The notes under the pieces are model-generated. The model searched no databases. It was not told where the DNA came from and worked only from the letters and a program-made list of their open reading frames with translations. Shown one piece after another: positions 11,846 to 21,972 of a stretch of 64,000 nucleotides of DNA (position 1 is its first letter; each line of letters starts with the position of its first letter). The stretch is from Flavobacterium covae (GTDB lineage Bacteria > Bacteroidota > Bacteroidia > Flavobacteriales > Flavobacteriaceae). Both the position numbers and the translations under genes were made by a program. Where the stretch lies: assembly GCA_019565575.1 (NCBI GenBank), contig CP067379.1, forward strand, positions 1,860,001-1,924,000, in the 5' to 3' direction.

Positions 11846-12335
11846 TATGTTTTTAAAATGAATTAATGAGAACTGTTCAAAAAGATAAGTAAAATCCAAA
11901 AGGTTAAACAAATTTATAATTAATTCTAATAAAAATGAGCTCGGTATTTGATCGAGCTCATTTCGTCTAAACTTGATTTAATTCAAATAAAATACATTCT
12001 TGAATTTTTTTAAACCCAAATTATACCTTACTTTTTAATGAAGATAAAAAGAGGAAAGAAGAAAAAAGAGTACTTTTTTAGAGTTAAAGACATTTTTAGT
12101 TCTAATAAATTTATAATGCGTAATTTGAGTTTAACTAAATTTAGAAATAAACAGATTACAAAACAATACCTTTTCTATTTTTATAGAAAACATTACGAAC
12201 ACTAAATAACTTTAGATTTAATTATAAAAATATAATTAAGTTAATTTATATTTAAAAAATATAGAAATAAAAAACTAGTTAAAATACTTTCTGAAAGATT
12301 GAATAAAAACAAACTAATATATACAAAGATATAAC
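11846..12335. other. 490-base intergenic region
   Basis: Very A/T-rich. It contains a hairpin at 11933-11963 and otherwise no open frame with recognisable similarity, no clear TAnnTTTG promoter and no repeat shared with the rest of the window. Confidence 0.5.
11931..11966 (+). terminator. Hairpin, probable terminator of acnB
   Basis: An 11-bp perfect stem (aaatgagctcg / cgagctcattt) preceded by A5. The 3' side lacks a long T tract (tttcgtct), so termination is likely but weaker than at neighbouring sites. Confidence 0.5.
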
Positions 12336-12832
12336 ATGATACTAGCCATAGATGTATATTATATAGATGATATAGCCAAAAGTGTTGGAGTACTTTTTAA
12401 TTGGGAAGATGCAGAACCTAAAGAAATTATTATAGATATAAAGCAAGGAATAGAAGAGTATATACCAGGAGAATTTTACAAAAGAGAATTGCCATGTATT
12501 GAAGCACTATTAAAGAAGATACCTTTAGAAAAACTAGAGATTATCATAATAGACGGACACATTTATGTAGATGACTCCTTAAAATACGGATTAGGCGGAT
12601 ATGTATGGGAATTATTAGAAAAAAAATTCCAATCATAGGAGTTGCTAAAAACGCATTTCATAGTAATAAAACAACGGTAGAACCTGTATATAGAGGAGAA
12701 AGTAAAAAACCGTTATATGTTTCTACCATTGGAATCGAAATAGGAAAAGCAGTTGATCATTTGAAAAATATGCATGGAAATTTTCGTATTCCATCTATAT
12801 TAAAAGAATTAGATACTATTACTAAAACATAA
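12336..12832 (+). CDS. Short endonuclease V family protein (one frameshift)
   Basis: About 165 residues after repair, against ~220 for classical Endo V, which nicks DNA next to deoxyinosine. Recognisable family motifs in order: AIDVYY (the first catalytic Asp), YIPGEFYKRELP (wedge PYIP and FRE motifs), IIIDGHIY (second Asp) and IIGVAKNAF (Lys motif). The N-terminal ~30 residues of the classical enzyme are absent. The segment aligned with the classical C-terminal GHRVS has no His there. The frame breaks at A8 near 12620-12627 (A9 expected). It has no operon partners. Whether it is an active inosine nuclease cannot be told from sequence; it could be a degenerate relative. Confidence 0.75.
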
Positions 12833-12912
12833 GATTAAAAAATAATAACATTCATTTAATACAAGAGTTTTGATTTATTTGAAACTCTAAAATATTAATT
12901 GTGACTAAAATT

Positions 12913-13246
12913 ATACCATTTAAACTTAAAATATACTGAATTAAAAAATAAAGTTCTCAATATGTTTTTTTTATTTTAGAAATAACTCGAACAAACGGTT
13001 GAGTACATAATCGAAGTTATCGTTAGTTCGAGCGCGAAACGTATCGAGAATCAATACTAATTTTTATTGCTTTTGTAGGATAGTGTCTAAATCAACATGC
13101 GGTTGTCACTCCTACGAAAGGAGGAGTTTCATAACCTACGTTATGTGATTTCTCCCTTTGGTCGAAATGACAAGATTGCGAACTTTTTGGACAGTCTCAA
13201 GGGTAAAAAATAGTATTATGAGGAAATTTCAAAGTTTAAATGGTAT
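12913..13246 (-). repeat. Dispersed intergenic repeat, copy A (334 bp, inverted orientation)
   Basis: The ends form a terminal inverted repeat: ATACCATTTAAACTT at 12913-12927 and its complement at 13232-13246. The interior is the reverse complement of the copies at 24518-24786 and 50491-50781, including the blocks with aactcgaacaaacggttgagt-like and caagattgcgaactttttg-like sequence. Relative to the 291-bp copy it carries about 43 extra bases near 13101-13143. No open frame is present, so this is a MITE- or REP-like non-autonomous element rather than an IS. Confidence 0.8.
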
Positions 13247-13381
13247 TATACCATATTAAAAGACAAATTAGGTATTCTTGATTTTAAAAAAATGTTAAAT
13301 TTAAAGGAAGGACCCACTTTTATTATGTAAATTGCGAAACGAATAAAAAGGGCAAACCTTTTATACACCTAAATGTAAAAA

Positions 13382-14710
13382 ATGGATTTTCAAAAAAAAA
13401 ATTATTTATAGCCTCTTGTGGTTCTCGGTTAGTGTTTTTGGGCAAGAAAAAATTAAACATAAAGTAATGAGTGGTGAATCAGTTTATAGTATTGCTCAAA
13501 AGTATAACGTAAAGCAAAGTAAAATAATAGAACTAAATCCAAAAGCAAAAAAAACATTACAGCTTAATATGATTTTAGAAATACCGATTTCTAAAGTTAA
13601 AGATAAAGAACAACCTCAAGTTGAAATACTAGAACATGAAGTACTCACGAAAGAAACATTATACAGCCTTTCCAAAAAATATAACACAACCATAGAAAAA
13701 ATAAAGGAAGTAAACCCTAATATTGAATTACAAGGACTAAAAATAGGAGAACATATCAAAATTCCAACAGAAAAAGGCAACGAGTTAAATCTAATAGATG
13801 AAAAACCGAAAAAAAATAAAAAAAACAAAAAAGAAGAAACTCTTACTGCACAAGGAAAAACAGATATTTCTCCTAATTTAAGTGGTAATACCATAGAGTT
13901 ATTACACGAAGTACAAATAAAAGAAACAAAATACGGTATTTCAAGAAAATATGGTATCTCCATTACGGAATTAGAATCTTTAAATCCTCAGATAAAAAAT
14001 AATTTAGCCATAGGTGATAAATTAATTATAAAAACAAAATCAATACCTGAAAATACACCTGTACTAGCAATAGATACAAAATCTCAAAATTCAATAAAAG
14101 AGGTTGTAACATCTAAAGAAACAGTGCCTCAAAAAGAAGTTGAAGCAGTTAAAACATCAGAAAATATAATACCTGCTCCATCTAAAAAGGACAAATTAAG
14201 ATAGTAGAAATTAAACCTCAAATAGAAGAAGAAAATACAGATGAGTTAATCATTGAATCAGAAGCAGTACAACCAGAAATACCTATTACCGTAGTAGCTC
14301 CTTTGTCAGAAGAAAATATATCTAAAGCAGAATTTTTGATAACCAAAGCATCTGAAAATATAGGAGCTCGCTATCGTAGCGGATCTACAGGTAATGGAGG
14401 TTTTGATTGTTCCGGTTTAATGTTTGCTACATTTAAAAATATAGAAATGACTTTACCCCGCTCATCAAGAGAAATGGCGCAACGAGCAGGTGTTCGTATT
14501 GATAGAAGTCAAGCCCAAAAAGGAGATTTAATTTTCTTTGCTACAAGAGGTAGAGGAGTAGGACACGTAGGTATGATTACAGAAGTTATAGAAGATGAAA
14601 TTAAATTTATCCATTCATCAACTAGCCAAGGAGTAATTATATCATCCACTAAAGAACCCTATTATGCTAAAAGATTTGTTCAAATCAATCGCGTTTTACT
14701 AGATGAATAG
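13382..14710 (+). CDS. LysM - NlpC/P60 peptidoglycan endopeptidase (two frameshifts)
   Basis: About 442 residues after repair. The ATG at 13382 gives a signal peptide (MDFQKKIIYSLLWFSVSVFG) once the A10 run at 13392-13401 is read as A9. Three LysM domains follow: HKVMSGESVYSIAQKYNV, HEVLTKETLYSLSKKYNT and HEVQIKETKYGISRKYGI, at roughly residues 25-70, 80-125 and 175-220. A low-complexity linker leads to a C-terminal NlpC/P60 domain with catalytic Cys in GFDCSG and His in GVGHVGM. The second break is A5 at 14184-14188 (A6 expected). It binds peptidoglycan and probably cleaves stem peptides in the periplasm or at the outer membrane. It stands alone downstream of repeat copy A. Confidence 0.85.
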
Positions 14711-14901
14711 AATAAGGTTTAAAATATTAAACTTTTAAACTAATTCAACATAAAATAATATTAAAACCAGGTTTATTGAATCTGGAATAAACGTCCCATG
14801 CTATATTATATAGCTCTTCCTCTAAGAAAAAATTGTTTGTAAATATATTTTTTATAGCAAATTTGATAATTAGAAATAATAAAAACTTTTAAATATAAAA
14901 A

Positions 14902-16038
14902 ATGAATTATCTGAGATTAATAACACTCCTTTTTATAGGATTAAATTATTTAAATGCACAAAATTTAAAAATTGATAACACTTTAAGTAAAGTAGAAAAA
15001 TTTGCAAAAAGACACAAAGTAGAATCAATTAAAAAAGAATCATTAATTTTCCTTACAGACGCTCTATCCTTAAGTAAAGATGTGTATTTAGAAAATAATG
15101 ACAGTGATAACCCTAGATTTACAAACTGGATAGGGTTAAATCGTAAAATTGCAGGAGATAATCCTTCTACAAATTATTATTCCACATTTATTTCAAGTAA
15201 AAATGATTACGTAATAAAAGGAAATTTAGGAAAAGCCTTTTATGTAGGTGTACAAATATATAAACAAGATGAAGGTTATAATTTACTTTCAGAAAGTATT
15301 GCTTCCAGAAGCAATGGAAATTAGTCCAAATGGAGATTATGAAATAAACCTGTCAGCCGCTAATGCAGAAGGTAAAAAAATTGGCTAAAAATAAGCGATG
15401 ACGATTATATCATTATACTAAGAGAATACTATTCGGATTACAATAAAAGATTAAATGATATTAAAACAACCCCCATTATAGATAAACTTGCGTCAAATTC
15501 ATCCAAAGAAATAGAGAACGAAGAAGAAAAGATTGATGCCAACACCTCTTTTGTTAACTTCTTTGAAGGATTGGTTGAAAATTCAATAGATCTAACCAAT
15601 TCGCTAAGTGTGGCACCTAATACCTCAAAACAAGAAGTTAAGTTGAATCCTAAAAATTCTAACGCATTATTTCCATCAAAAGATATATTTTATGAAGGTA
15701 TTTATGTAAAACTAAATGACGACGAAGCACTAGAAGTTACAGTTAAAAATCAGCCTATTTCAGATTATTTTTCATGGACTTTTTATTCTCCTCTTTATAC
15801 CACACCAGATTATAGTACTTATAAAGTACAATTAGTGAAAGAAGATATAAAGTTAGACACAAATAATAACTATAAATTTTATGTTTCCAAAGAAAAATTA
15901 AACCTTCTTAATGCTATTCAAACAGGACAATATAATACGGGAGTATTAAGCTTTAGATATTTAAAAAACAAAAAAGATTATAAAATAGATAGTTTAGATT
16001 ATGAAATTAAATTAATTAAATTAAAAGACATCAAATGA
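14902..16038 (+). CDS. Secreted DUF1254/DUF1214-like protein (two frameshifts)
   Basis: About 378 residues, with a signal peptide (MNYLRLITLLFIGLNYLNAQ). The sequence NRKIAGDNPSTNYYSTFI followed by YVIKGNLGKAFYVGVQIY resembles the conserved NPD-x-Y and Y-x-I-x-G segments of DUF1254/DUF1214 proteins. NWLKISDDDYIIILREYY resembles their NWL...lR.Y segment. No biochemical function is established for the family. Frame breaks: GCTTCCAG at 15301-15308 (GCTTCAG expected) and A7 near 15374-15380 (A8 expected). The stop overlaps the next gene's ATG (ATGA), so translation is coupled to the membrane protein that follows, which suggests a joint role. Confidence 0.6.
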
Positions 16039-17092
16039 AAAGATTAAAATTCATTGATTTAGCCAAAGCACTAGCAGCAGTGTTTATGGTTTGTGTACAT
16101 ATCCTCAATACACATACTTTATCAGTAATAGAAAAAGATACCTATTTCGGAAAAATAATTACCCTATTAGGCGAATCTCCGGCAGCTCCCGTTTTTATGT
16201 TTAGTATGGGACTTTCTTTTTCCTATTCTAGAAACTTTGATTTTATGTCAAGATTAAAAAGAAGTGGGTCTATTTTTTTGAAAGGGTATAAACTTAATTT
16301 TTTTAGATTATTAATTCCAGCCATTTTTTTGGTATTGTTTCTTTATTCGTAAAGACAGAAACTGTTGAAGAAATTTCAAAAGAAGGCGATGTGATCCAAA
16401 ACATATTAAATAACTTCTTAGTTATTGATATACTACAGTTTGCGGGATTATCCTATTTGGTCATGACTTTATTAAGCAGGTATAAAATACCTGTAAAATA
16501 TATAGCAATTCTGATACTGCTTATAGGGAGTTGTTCAACTTATGTATGGGGTATTCAAACAGGTTATCCTTTTATAGATAGAATATTAGACTTATTTTGG
16601 GGTGACAAGGGTGATGCTGTGTCATTCCCTCTATTTCCATGGTTAGTATATCCTCTAACAGGATATGTAATGGGATACTATTTCTTGCATAAAGAAGATA
16701 AAGAAGTTTTGATGAAAAGTTTTTACTTAGGAACTTTCCTTTTTTTAATAGGAGGAATAATTACTTATAGAAGTCCTGTTTATCATTTAGGTGACTATTG
16801 GCATACTAGAATTGGAGGAATCATGCTATATATAGGATTTGTACTTATATGGATGAAAATTTGTGATATTTTAATTAAATATGTTTCCGAAAAGAGTTAT
16901 AAACCTATAGCTTTTTTGAGTAAAAACCTTACTAATTTTTATGCTATTCAATGGATTATAATAGTAGGCTTAATACCTTTCTTAGGACAAAAAGAATGCA
17001 ATGTATATGAATCTATTTTACTAATGATTCTCGTTTTTTTTGTTACTTATTGGATAACTATGATAATGGAAAGAAAGAAAATAAATTTTTAA
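16035..17092 (+). CDS. HGSNAT/DUF1624-like multispanning membrane acyltransferase (one frameshift)
   Basis: About 352 residues. The N terminus MKRLKFIDLAKALAAVFMV followed by CVHILN is the typical opening of heparan-alpha-glucosaminide N-acetyltransferase-like (DUF1624) and related acyltransferase membrane proteins, including the His that follows the first helix. About nine to ten hydrophobic helices follow. The frame breaks near 16343-16352 (ctttattc, one T missing). It overlaps the preceding DUF1214-like gene by four bases. A role in acylating a periplasmic or cell-surface molecule is inferred only from the family. Confidence 0.7.
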
Positions 17093-17190
17093 ATATTCAT
17101 AAAGCCGTTGTAAAATTTATCCAATTTTACTTTTATGTAGAGAGAAAAAACTTTATTTTCTTAGAAAAAACAAATTTCTTAAAACCTACA

Positions 17191-17243
17191 AAAAATGGCA
17201 TTTATACTTTGTTTTGAAAATGTTGTATAAATGCCATAATTTT
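17191..17243. terminator. Bidirectional terminator between convergent genes
   Basis: A 12-bp perfect stem (tggcatttatac / gtataaatgcca) with A-rich sequence on the left and T-rich on the right, positioned between the plus-strand acyltransferase-like gene and the minus-strand GNAT gene. It works in either direction. Confidence 0.75.
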
Positions 17244-17806
17244 ATTTGAGCAATTCAGTGCTTTGAATTTTTAATTGTTGAGTATCTTTGAACCAAATAG
17301 ATTTTTGAATGACATATTGAAATTTCAAAACTTCAGATTGATTGTCATAAAATACAGAAAATTCCTTGTTCTTTATGCCACCAATTTTTTCAATTGCTTT
17401 TTGAGAACGGATATTGGATGCGCCAACCGTAAAATAAACTTTATCTAAATACTCAAAAGCATAATCTAGCATTAATTTCTTTATTTGAGAATTGTATAGA
17501 GATCCCCAATAATCTCTACTCAAAAAAGTATAGCCTATTAATACACTTTTATCCTCTAGATTAAGATCATAATATCGTGAGCTACCTATTATTCTATTTT
17601 CTTTTTATCAATAATTTTAAAAGCCCCTTTTGATTCAATAGCTTCCTTGAAAAATATTTCAAATACCTCTATTTGATAACGATTTTTTTAGGATGTTGTT
17701 CCCAAATTAAAGGATCTGATGCCACATGATACAATATATCAAGATCTTCTTTTTGTAGAGGGACCAACAAAACGTTTTCATTTTCTAATTGTGGTTGTAA
17801 ATTCAT
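17242..17806 (-). CDS. GNAT-family N-acetyltransferase (two frameshifts)
   Basis: About 188 residues. The start at 17806 (MNLQPQLENENVLLVPLQ) gives a RimJ/RimL-like acetyltransferase fold: LIGYTFLSRDYWGSLYN is the strand and acetyl-CoA loop region, and FTVGASNIRSQKAIEKIGG is the conserved Asn-x-x-Ser-x-x-x-x-x-x-x-x-G helix. Two breaks lie at T5 17602-17606 (A6 expected on the coding strand) and at T7 near 17684-17690 (A8 expected). The acceptor is unknown. It starts one base after the stop of the upstream esterase gene, so the two form an operon. Confidence 0.75.
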
Positions 17807-17807
17807 C

Positions 17808-18662
17808 TTAATGATTCTTTTTAGGATATAGTAGCTTAAAAGCATTAAATACAGCAGGATGTGTTACTGTTGCATGATCTTCCTCTGGTAAATAGTCAAA
17901 AACAACTTTTACAGTTTTAGATTTACCATATTTTATTTTATCAAAAAGTAAATTAGCATCTACTTCCATTACATGGTTATCAAAAATAGGACCTAGTCCT
18001 TCTTTTCCAACACCAATATAAATAGACTTATTTTGTTGGAAATTTTCCTTTAACACATCAGGATTTAATTTTAAAAGTTCTCCGTCATTCCACCACAAAC
18101 TAGGGCTAATAATAATGTATTGATCAAATAAATGTGGTTTTTTAAATAAAATTTCAGTAGCTAAAAGACCACCTAAAGATTGACCAATAATAGTTTTTTC
18201 ATTGGTTGTGGTGTAATTTTTGGAGATATAAGGCTGTAATTCATTTTCTATAAACGCCATGAATTTATCAGATCCACCTGAAGTAGGATAACGATCCCTC
18301 ACGATTTGTTGATTCGGAATTGATGTAAAATCTCTTTTGCGATCTTTATTAGCAATTCCTACCACTATAGATTTAGGAATACGTTCAATCCAAGGAAATG
18401 TAAAGTATTGTACTAAACCTGCTATGTGAATAAAATCTTCGTCAGCACTTCCGTCTAAAACATAAATCACAGGATAACGCTCTTGTTTGTTATAGCCCTG
18501 TGGAAGATAAATGTTAAGAATTCTTTTTTCATTTAAGATACTAGATGTAATTTCATCAACTATTCCTAAATTAAATGATTTAGGAATTGGGGGTGAAATG
18601 TTTTTTTGAGCTTCTACTATTAAAGAATAGAAAAAAAAGCTCAGAAATAATAATTTTTTCAT
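17808..18662 (-). CDS. Putative secreted esterase (Fes/EsterD-like alpha/beta-hydrolase)
   Basis: 284 residues, intact, with signal peptide MKKLLFLSFFFYSLIVEAQ. The fold is that of the putative esterase family (PF00756, COG2819): RILNIYLPQGYNKQERYPVIY, the nucleophile Ser in IIGQSLGGLLA, ISPSLWWND after it, and the His in PEEDHATVTHP. The family includes S-formylglutathione hydrolase and siderophore esterases. The substrate cannot be read from sequence and no siderophore genes lie nearby. It is transcribed from a TAAATTTG element at 18691-18698 and continues into the GNAT gene. Confidence 0.85.
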   Translation of the reverse strand: MKKLLFLSFFFYSLIVEAQKNISPPIPKSFNLGIVDEITSSILNEKRILNIYLPQGYNKQERYPVIYVLDGSADEDFIHIAGLVQYFTFPWIERIPKSIVVGIANKDRKRDFTSIPNQQIVRDRYPTSGGSDKFMAFIENELQPYISKNYTTTNEKTIIGQSLGGLLATEILFKKPHLFDQYIIISPSLWWNDGELLKLNPDVLKENFQQNKSIYIGVGKEGLGPIFDNHVMEVDANLLFDKIKYGKSKTVKVVFDYLPEEDHATVTHPAVFNAFKLLYPKKNH

Positions 18663-18690
18663 TTTCTATTTTTTTGATTGATTCTATTTT

Positions 18691-18698
18691 CAAATTTA
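18691..18698 (-). promoter_or_regulatory. -7 promoter element of the esterase-GNAT operon
   Basis: On the minus strand the sequence is TAAATTTG, an exact TAnnTTTG match, 29 bases before the esterase ATG. No good -33 TTTG lies at 19-21 bp. Confidence 0.5.
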
Positions 18699-18733
18699 AA
18701 AAATTTTAAAATAATAATAATCAGCCAAATGGC

Positions 18734-18768
18734 ATTAAAAAAGCCGTTTCTAAAAGAAACGGCTTTAT
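18734..18768 (-). terminator. Terminator of gap
   Basis: An 11-bp perfect stem (aaagccgtttc / gaaacggcttt). On the minus strand it is followed by a T6 tract, and it lies 25 bases after the gap stop codon. Confidence 0.85.
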
Positions 18769-18790
18769 ATACTTTCTGTTTGTTTGTCTA

Positions 18791-20235
18791 TTAATAATAA
18801 GTATAACGTCTTACTTTAGCAATATATTTAGCTAAACGAATTACTTGATGGCTATAACCATATTCGTTATCATACCATACATACATTACTACATTTTTAC
18901 CATCTGCAGAAACAATAGTAGCGTTGCTATCAAAAATAGAAGGAGCTGATGTTCCTACAATATCAGATGAAACAAGCTCATTATTTAATTCATATTTGAT
19001 TTGCTCTACTAATTTGCCTTCTAAAGCATATTTTTTCATAATACTGTTTAGCTCTTCACGATTCGTAGCTTTTCCTACTTCAAGGTTTAATACTACCAAT
19101 GAACCATTTGGAACTGGTACACGAATTGCATTCGAAGTTAATTTACCTGCTAAACTTGGTAATGCTTTTGCAACAGCACTTCCAGCTCCTGTTTCAGTGA
19201 TGACCATATTTAATGCAGCAGAACGACCACGACGGTATTTTTTGTGCATATTATCTACCAAGTTTTGATCATTGGTATAAGCATGAATTGTTTCAATATG
19301 ACCTTTTTCTACGCCTAATGTTTCCTCAATAGCAGCTAATACAGGGGTAATAGCATTCGTTGTACAAGAAGCAGCTGACCAAATTTTAACTTCATCTGGA
19401 TTATAAGCTTCGTGGTTTACTCCATGAACAATGTTTGGAACTCCTTTTCCAGGGGCTGTTAACAAAACTTTTTCTACACCTACCGAAGTTAAATGACGAC
19501 TTAATGCTTCTTCTGTTGTAAATGCACCTGTATTATCAATTACCAAGGCATCCTGAATGCCATATTTTGTATAATCTATTTCTTCCGGAGAATTAGCTGT
19601 AATAATATGTACTGGAACACCATTAATGATTAGCGTGTTATTATCAGCATCAGCTTCTACAGAACCTTGGAAATCACCATGAACCGAATCATAACGTAAT
19701 AAAGAAGCGCGTTTTTCTAATAAAACAGCATCATTTTTATCACGTGTTACAATAGCTCGTAAACGTAATTGTTGACCTTTTCCTACTTTTGAAGAAAGTT
19801 CGCGTGCTAATAAACGACCAATACGACCAAATCCATAAAGAACAACATCTTTAGGTTTAATTTCATCCGAAGCCTTAGCATCTTTCAATTTGTCTACCAC
19901 AAAGCTAGTAGCATCGTTATACTTATTGTCTTCCAAGTGAAATTCATAAGTTAATTTACCAATATCTAAACGAGAAGGGGGAAATCTAATGCTTGAATAG
20001 CTCTTAAAATTTCTACAGAATCAAAAATATTAATTGGTTTTTGAACGAACTCTCCAGCATAATCATGTAAATTCATGATTTCGCTTACATTGCGATCTAG
20101 TAGTTGGTTTCTGAATAGAACCATTTCGATTGACTTGTCATACCATAAATCACTTACAATTTTGATAAACTCAACCGCTGCTTTTCTTCTGTCAGCTTGA
20201 AAAGCTAACTCTTTTTCATAAGTTGTATTGCTCAT
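18791..20235 (-). CDS. gap: Glyceraldehyde-3-phosphate dehydrogenase, long form (one frameshift)
   Basis: About 481 residues after repair, versus ~335 for the classical enzyme. The extra ~125 N-terminal residues (MSNTTYEKELAFQADRRKAA...) are seen in a long GAPDH type common in Flavobacteria. The NAD-binding start is VVLYGFGRIGRLLARE; the catalytic Cys is in SAASCTTNAITPV; ANSPEEIDYTKYG and VWYDNEYGYSHQV are conserved. It performs the phosphorylating oxidation of G3P in glycolysis, or the reverse in gluconeogenesis. The break is a C5 (G5 on plus, 19977-19981) where C6 gives DFPPSRLDIGKL. It is monocistronic, with a clear promoter and terminator. Confidence 0.92.
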
Positions 20236-20260
20236 TTCTTTTTATAAAAATTAGACCCTG

Positions 20261-20268
20261 CAAAAGTA
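20261..20268 (-). promoter_or_regulatory. -7 promoter element of gap
   Basis: Minus strand reads TACTTTTG followed by C, an exact TAnnTTTGY match, 25 bases upstream of the ATG. A TTTAG sequence near the -33 position is a partial match. Confidence 0.55.
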
Positions 20269-20310
20269 TTTATTTAAAATCTTTTGCTAAACTTTTTTTG
20301 ATTTTTTATT

Positions 20311-20340
20311 AAAAAAACCAACGTTTTAACGTTGGTTTTC
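20311..20340 (-). terminator. Terminator of the HtrA gene
   Basis: The inverted repeat aaaaccaacg / cgttggtttt has a short AT loop. On the minus strand a T7 tract follows, 23 bases downstream of the htrA stop. Confidence 0.8.
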
Positions 20341-20362
20341 AATGGTTAATAGAGAAGACTAT

Positions 20363-21748
20363 TTACAAAAGGAAACGTAATAATTCTCCTGTATTTGTTA
20401 ACATTTCAATCTGAGTTTTTTGAGTTTCTCCCTTTTTTGCTATTACTCGTGTAACCGTTTCTATATCGGTAGCCTTTATGTTGTCTACTTTTAAGATGAT
20501 TCCACCTTTTAGTTGTTCCGCATAATCGGTTAGTTCTTCATTTGTAACTTCCTTTATTTTTACACCATAACTTAAGCGAAATCGTTTCTTATCATGAGCA
20601 TCTAAATCTTCTAATTCTAAGCCTTTTAGGTCATAATTAATCAACTCTTTTTTTACTAATTTTACAACAGTAGTTTGTAGGTTACCATCTCTTACAAAAC
20701 CTACCTTTACTTCTTCATTAGGTCTTTTGGTATTAATATAAGCAGTTAAATCAGCAAATGTATTGATTGTTTTATCGTCTAATTTTTTGATTATATCGCC
20801 TGATTTTATACCTGCTTTCTCAGCACCAGTGCCTTTTGAAACTTTAGCAACGTATACTCCCGTTGTTTCTTTAGACCCAACCTCTTTTGCTGCTGTGGTA
20901 TTCAATTCTCTACCCTCAATACCTAAAACAGCTCTTTGTACATTACCGTATTCCATTAGGTCTTCTACAATTTTGCGAGCTAGATTAGATGGTACAGCAA
21001 AAGAATATCCTGTGTAACTTCCAGTAGGGGATGAAATCATAGTGTTAATGCCTATTAGTTCACCTCTTGTATTGACTAATGCGCCACCACTATTACCTGG
21101 ATTTACAGCCGCATCTGTTTGAATAAACGATTGAATTCCTTGGTTACTCAAATCACGGGCTTTAGCAGATACAATACCTGCTGTAACGGTAGATGTTAGG
21201 TTATAAGGGTTTCCAACAGCTAAAACCCATTCGCCAACTTTTATTTGCTCGGAATTACCAAAAATAGCAGTAGGTAAATCGCCTTCAGCTTCAATTTTTA
21301 ATAAAGCAATATCCATTTTACTATCAGTACCAACTAATTTTGCTTTATACGTTTTGTTGTTATTTAAAGTAACCTCTAGTTCTGTTGCATTTTGAATTAC
21401 ATGATTGTTTGTTACAATATAGCCATCTTTACTAATAATTACTCCAGAACCCGTTCCCACCTGCGTTTGTTGTTGACCACCTCTATGCCCGTAGAAAAAT
21501 TCCATAAAAGGATCAGAAGGCAAATTATAAACCGTTTTATTTTTTACGTGTACAACAGTATGAACAGCTTTTTCTGCAGCCGATGTAAAATCTATATTTT
21601 CAGCTCCCATACTTACAGCTCTTGTGTAATTTGGGGCAATAGATAAGGAAGAGGCTGTAGAAGTGTTTTCAAAAAACAATTTGTAACCTCCTAAAGTGGT
21701 TGTACCACTTAATAATGAAATTAAAAATAAACTACTTAATTTTCTCAT
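20363..21748 (-). CDS. DegP/HtrA-type periplasmic serine protease
   Basis: 461 residues, intact. The N-terminal signal peptide or anchor MRKLSSLFLISLLSGTTTLG is followed by a trypsin-like S1C domain (residues ~95-270). The catalytic triad is visible: His116 (TNNHV), Asp146 (DIALL) and Ser220 (NPGNSGG). One clear PDZ domain follows (~275-365, VLGIEGRELN...GAEKAGIKSGDIIKKLDDK) and a second, weaker PDZ-like segment to the C terminus. It degrades or refolds misfolded envelope proteins. Transcribed alone, divergent from dapF across 224 bases. Confidence 0.93.
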   Translation of the reverse strand: MRKLSSLFLISLLSGTTTLGGYKLFFENTSTASSLSIAPNYTRAVSMGAENIDFTSAAEKAVHTVVHVKNKTVYNLPSDPFMEFFYGHRGGQQQTQVGTGSGVIISKDGYIVTNNHVIQNATELEVTLNNNKTYKAKLVGTDSKMDIALLKIEAEGDLPTAIFGNSEQIKVGEWVLAVGNPYNLTSTVTAGIVSAKARDLSNQGIQSFIQTDAAVNPGNSGGALVNTRGELIGINTMISSPTGSYTGYSFAVPSNLARKIVEDLMEYGNVQRAVLGIEGRELNTTAAKEVGSKETTGVYVAKVSKGTGAEKAGIKSGDIIKKLDDKTINTFADLTAYINTKRPNEEVKVGFVRDGNLQTTVVKLVKKELINYDLKGLELEDLDAHDKKRFRLSYGVKIKEVTNEELTDYAEQLKGGIILKVDNIKATDIETVTRVIAKKGETQKTQIEMLTNTGELLRFLL

Positions 21749-21857
21749 GGCATCTTCTATTTCTTTGTTTTATTTAAATGTAAAAATATAATTTTCTTAT
21801 TTCAATTTTTTAGCTTTAACGCTCGTTTAACAATCTTTAACTTCCTATTAATATTTG

Positions 21858-21865
21858 TATCTTTG
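21858..21865 (+). promoter_or_regulatory. -7 promoter element upstream of dapF
   Basis: TATCTTTG matches TAnnTTTG exactly, 107 bases upstream of the dapF ATG; the leader would be about 100 bases. The -33 region is T-rich (tctttaac) but has no TTTG. Confidence 0.4.
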
Positions 21866-21972
21866 GTGAGGTTATAAAGAAATCGGATATGAGTTGCATA
21901 AATCAGTGCGAATAAAGGAAATTATAAAAATAGTCGATTTATAAACAACTTATAACAAATAAATCTTAACAA

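Noticed and set aside
13392..13401. Phase variation by the A10 tract at the start of the LysM-NlpC gene, and the T8 tract in the esterase signal peptide
   Set aside because: Possible in principle, but the same one-base errors occur all over the window in genes that cannot be phase-variable, so the artefact explains these too.
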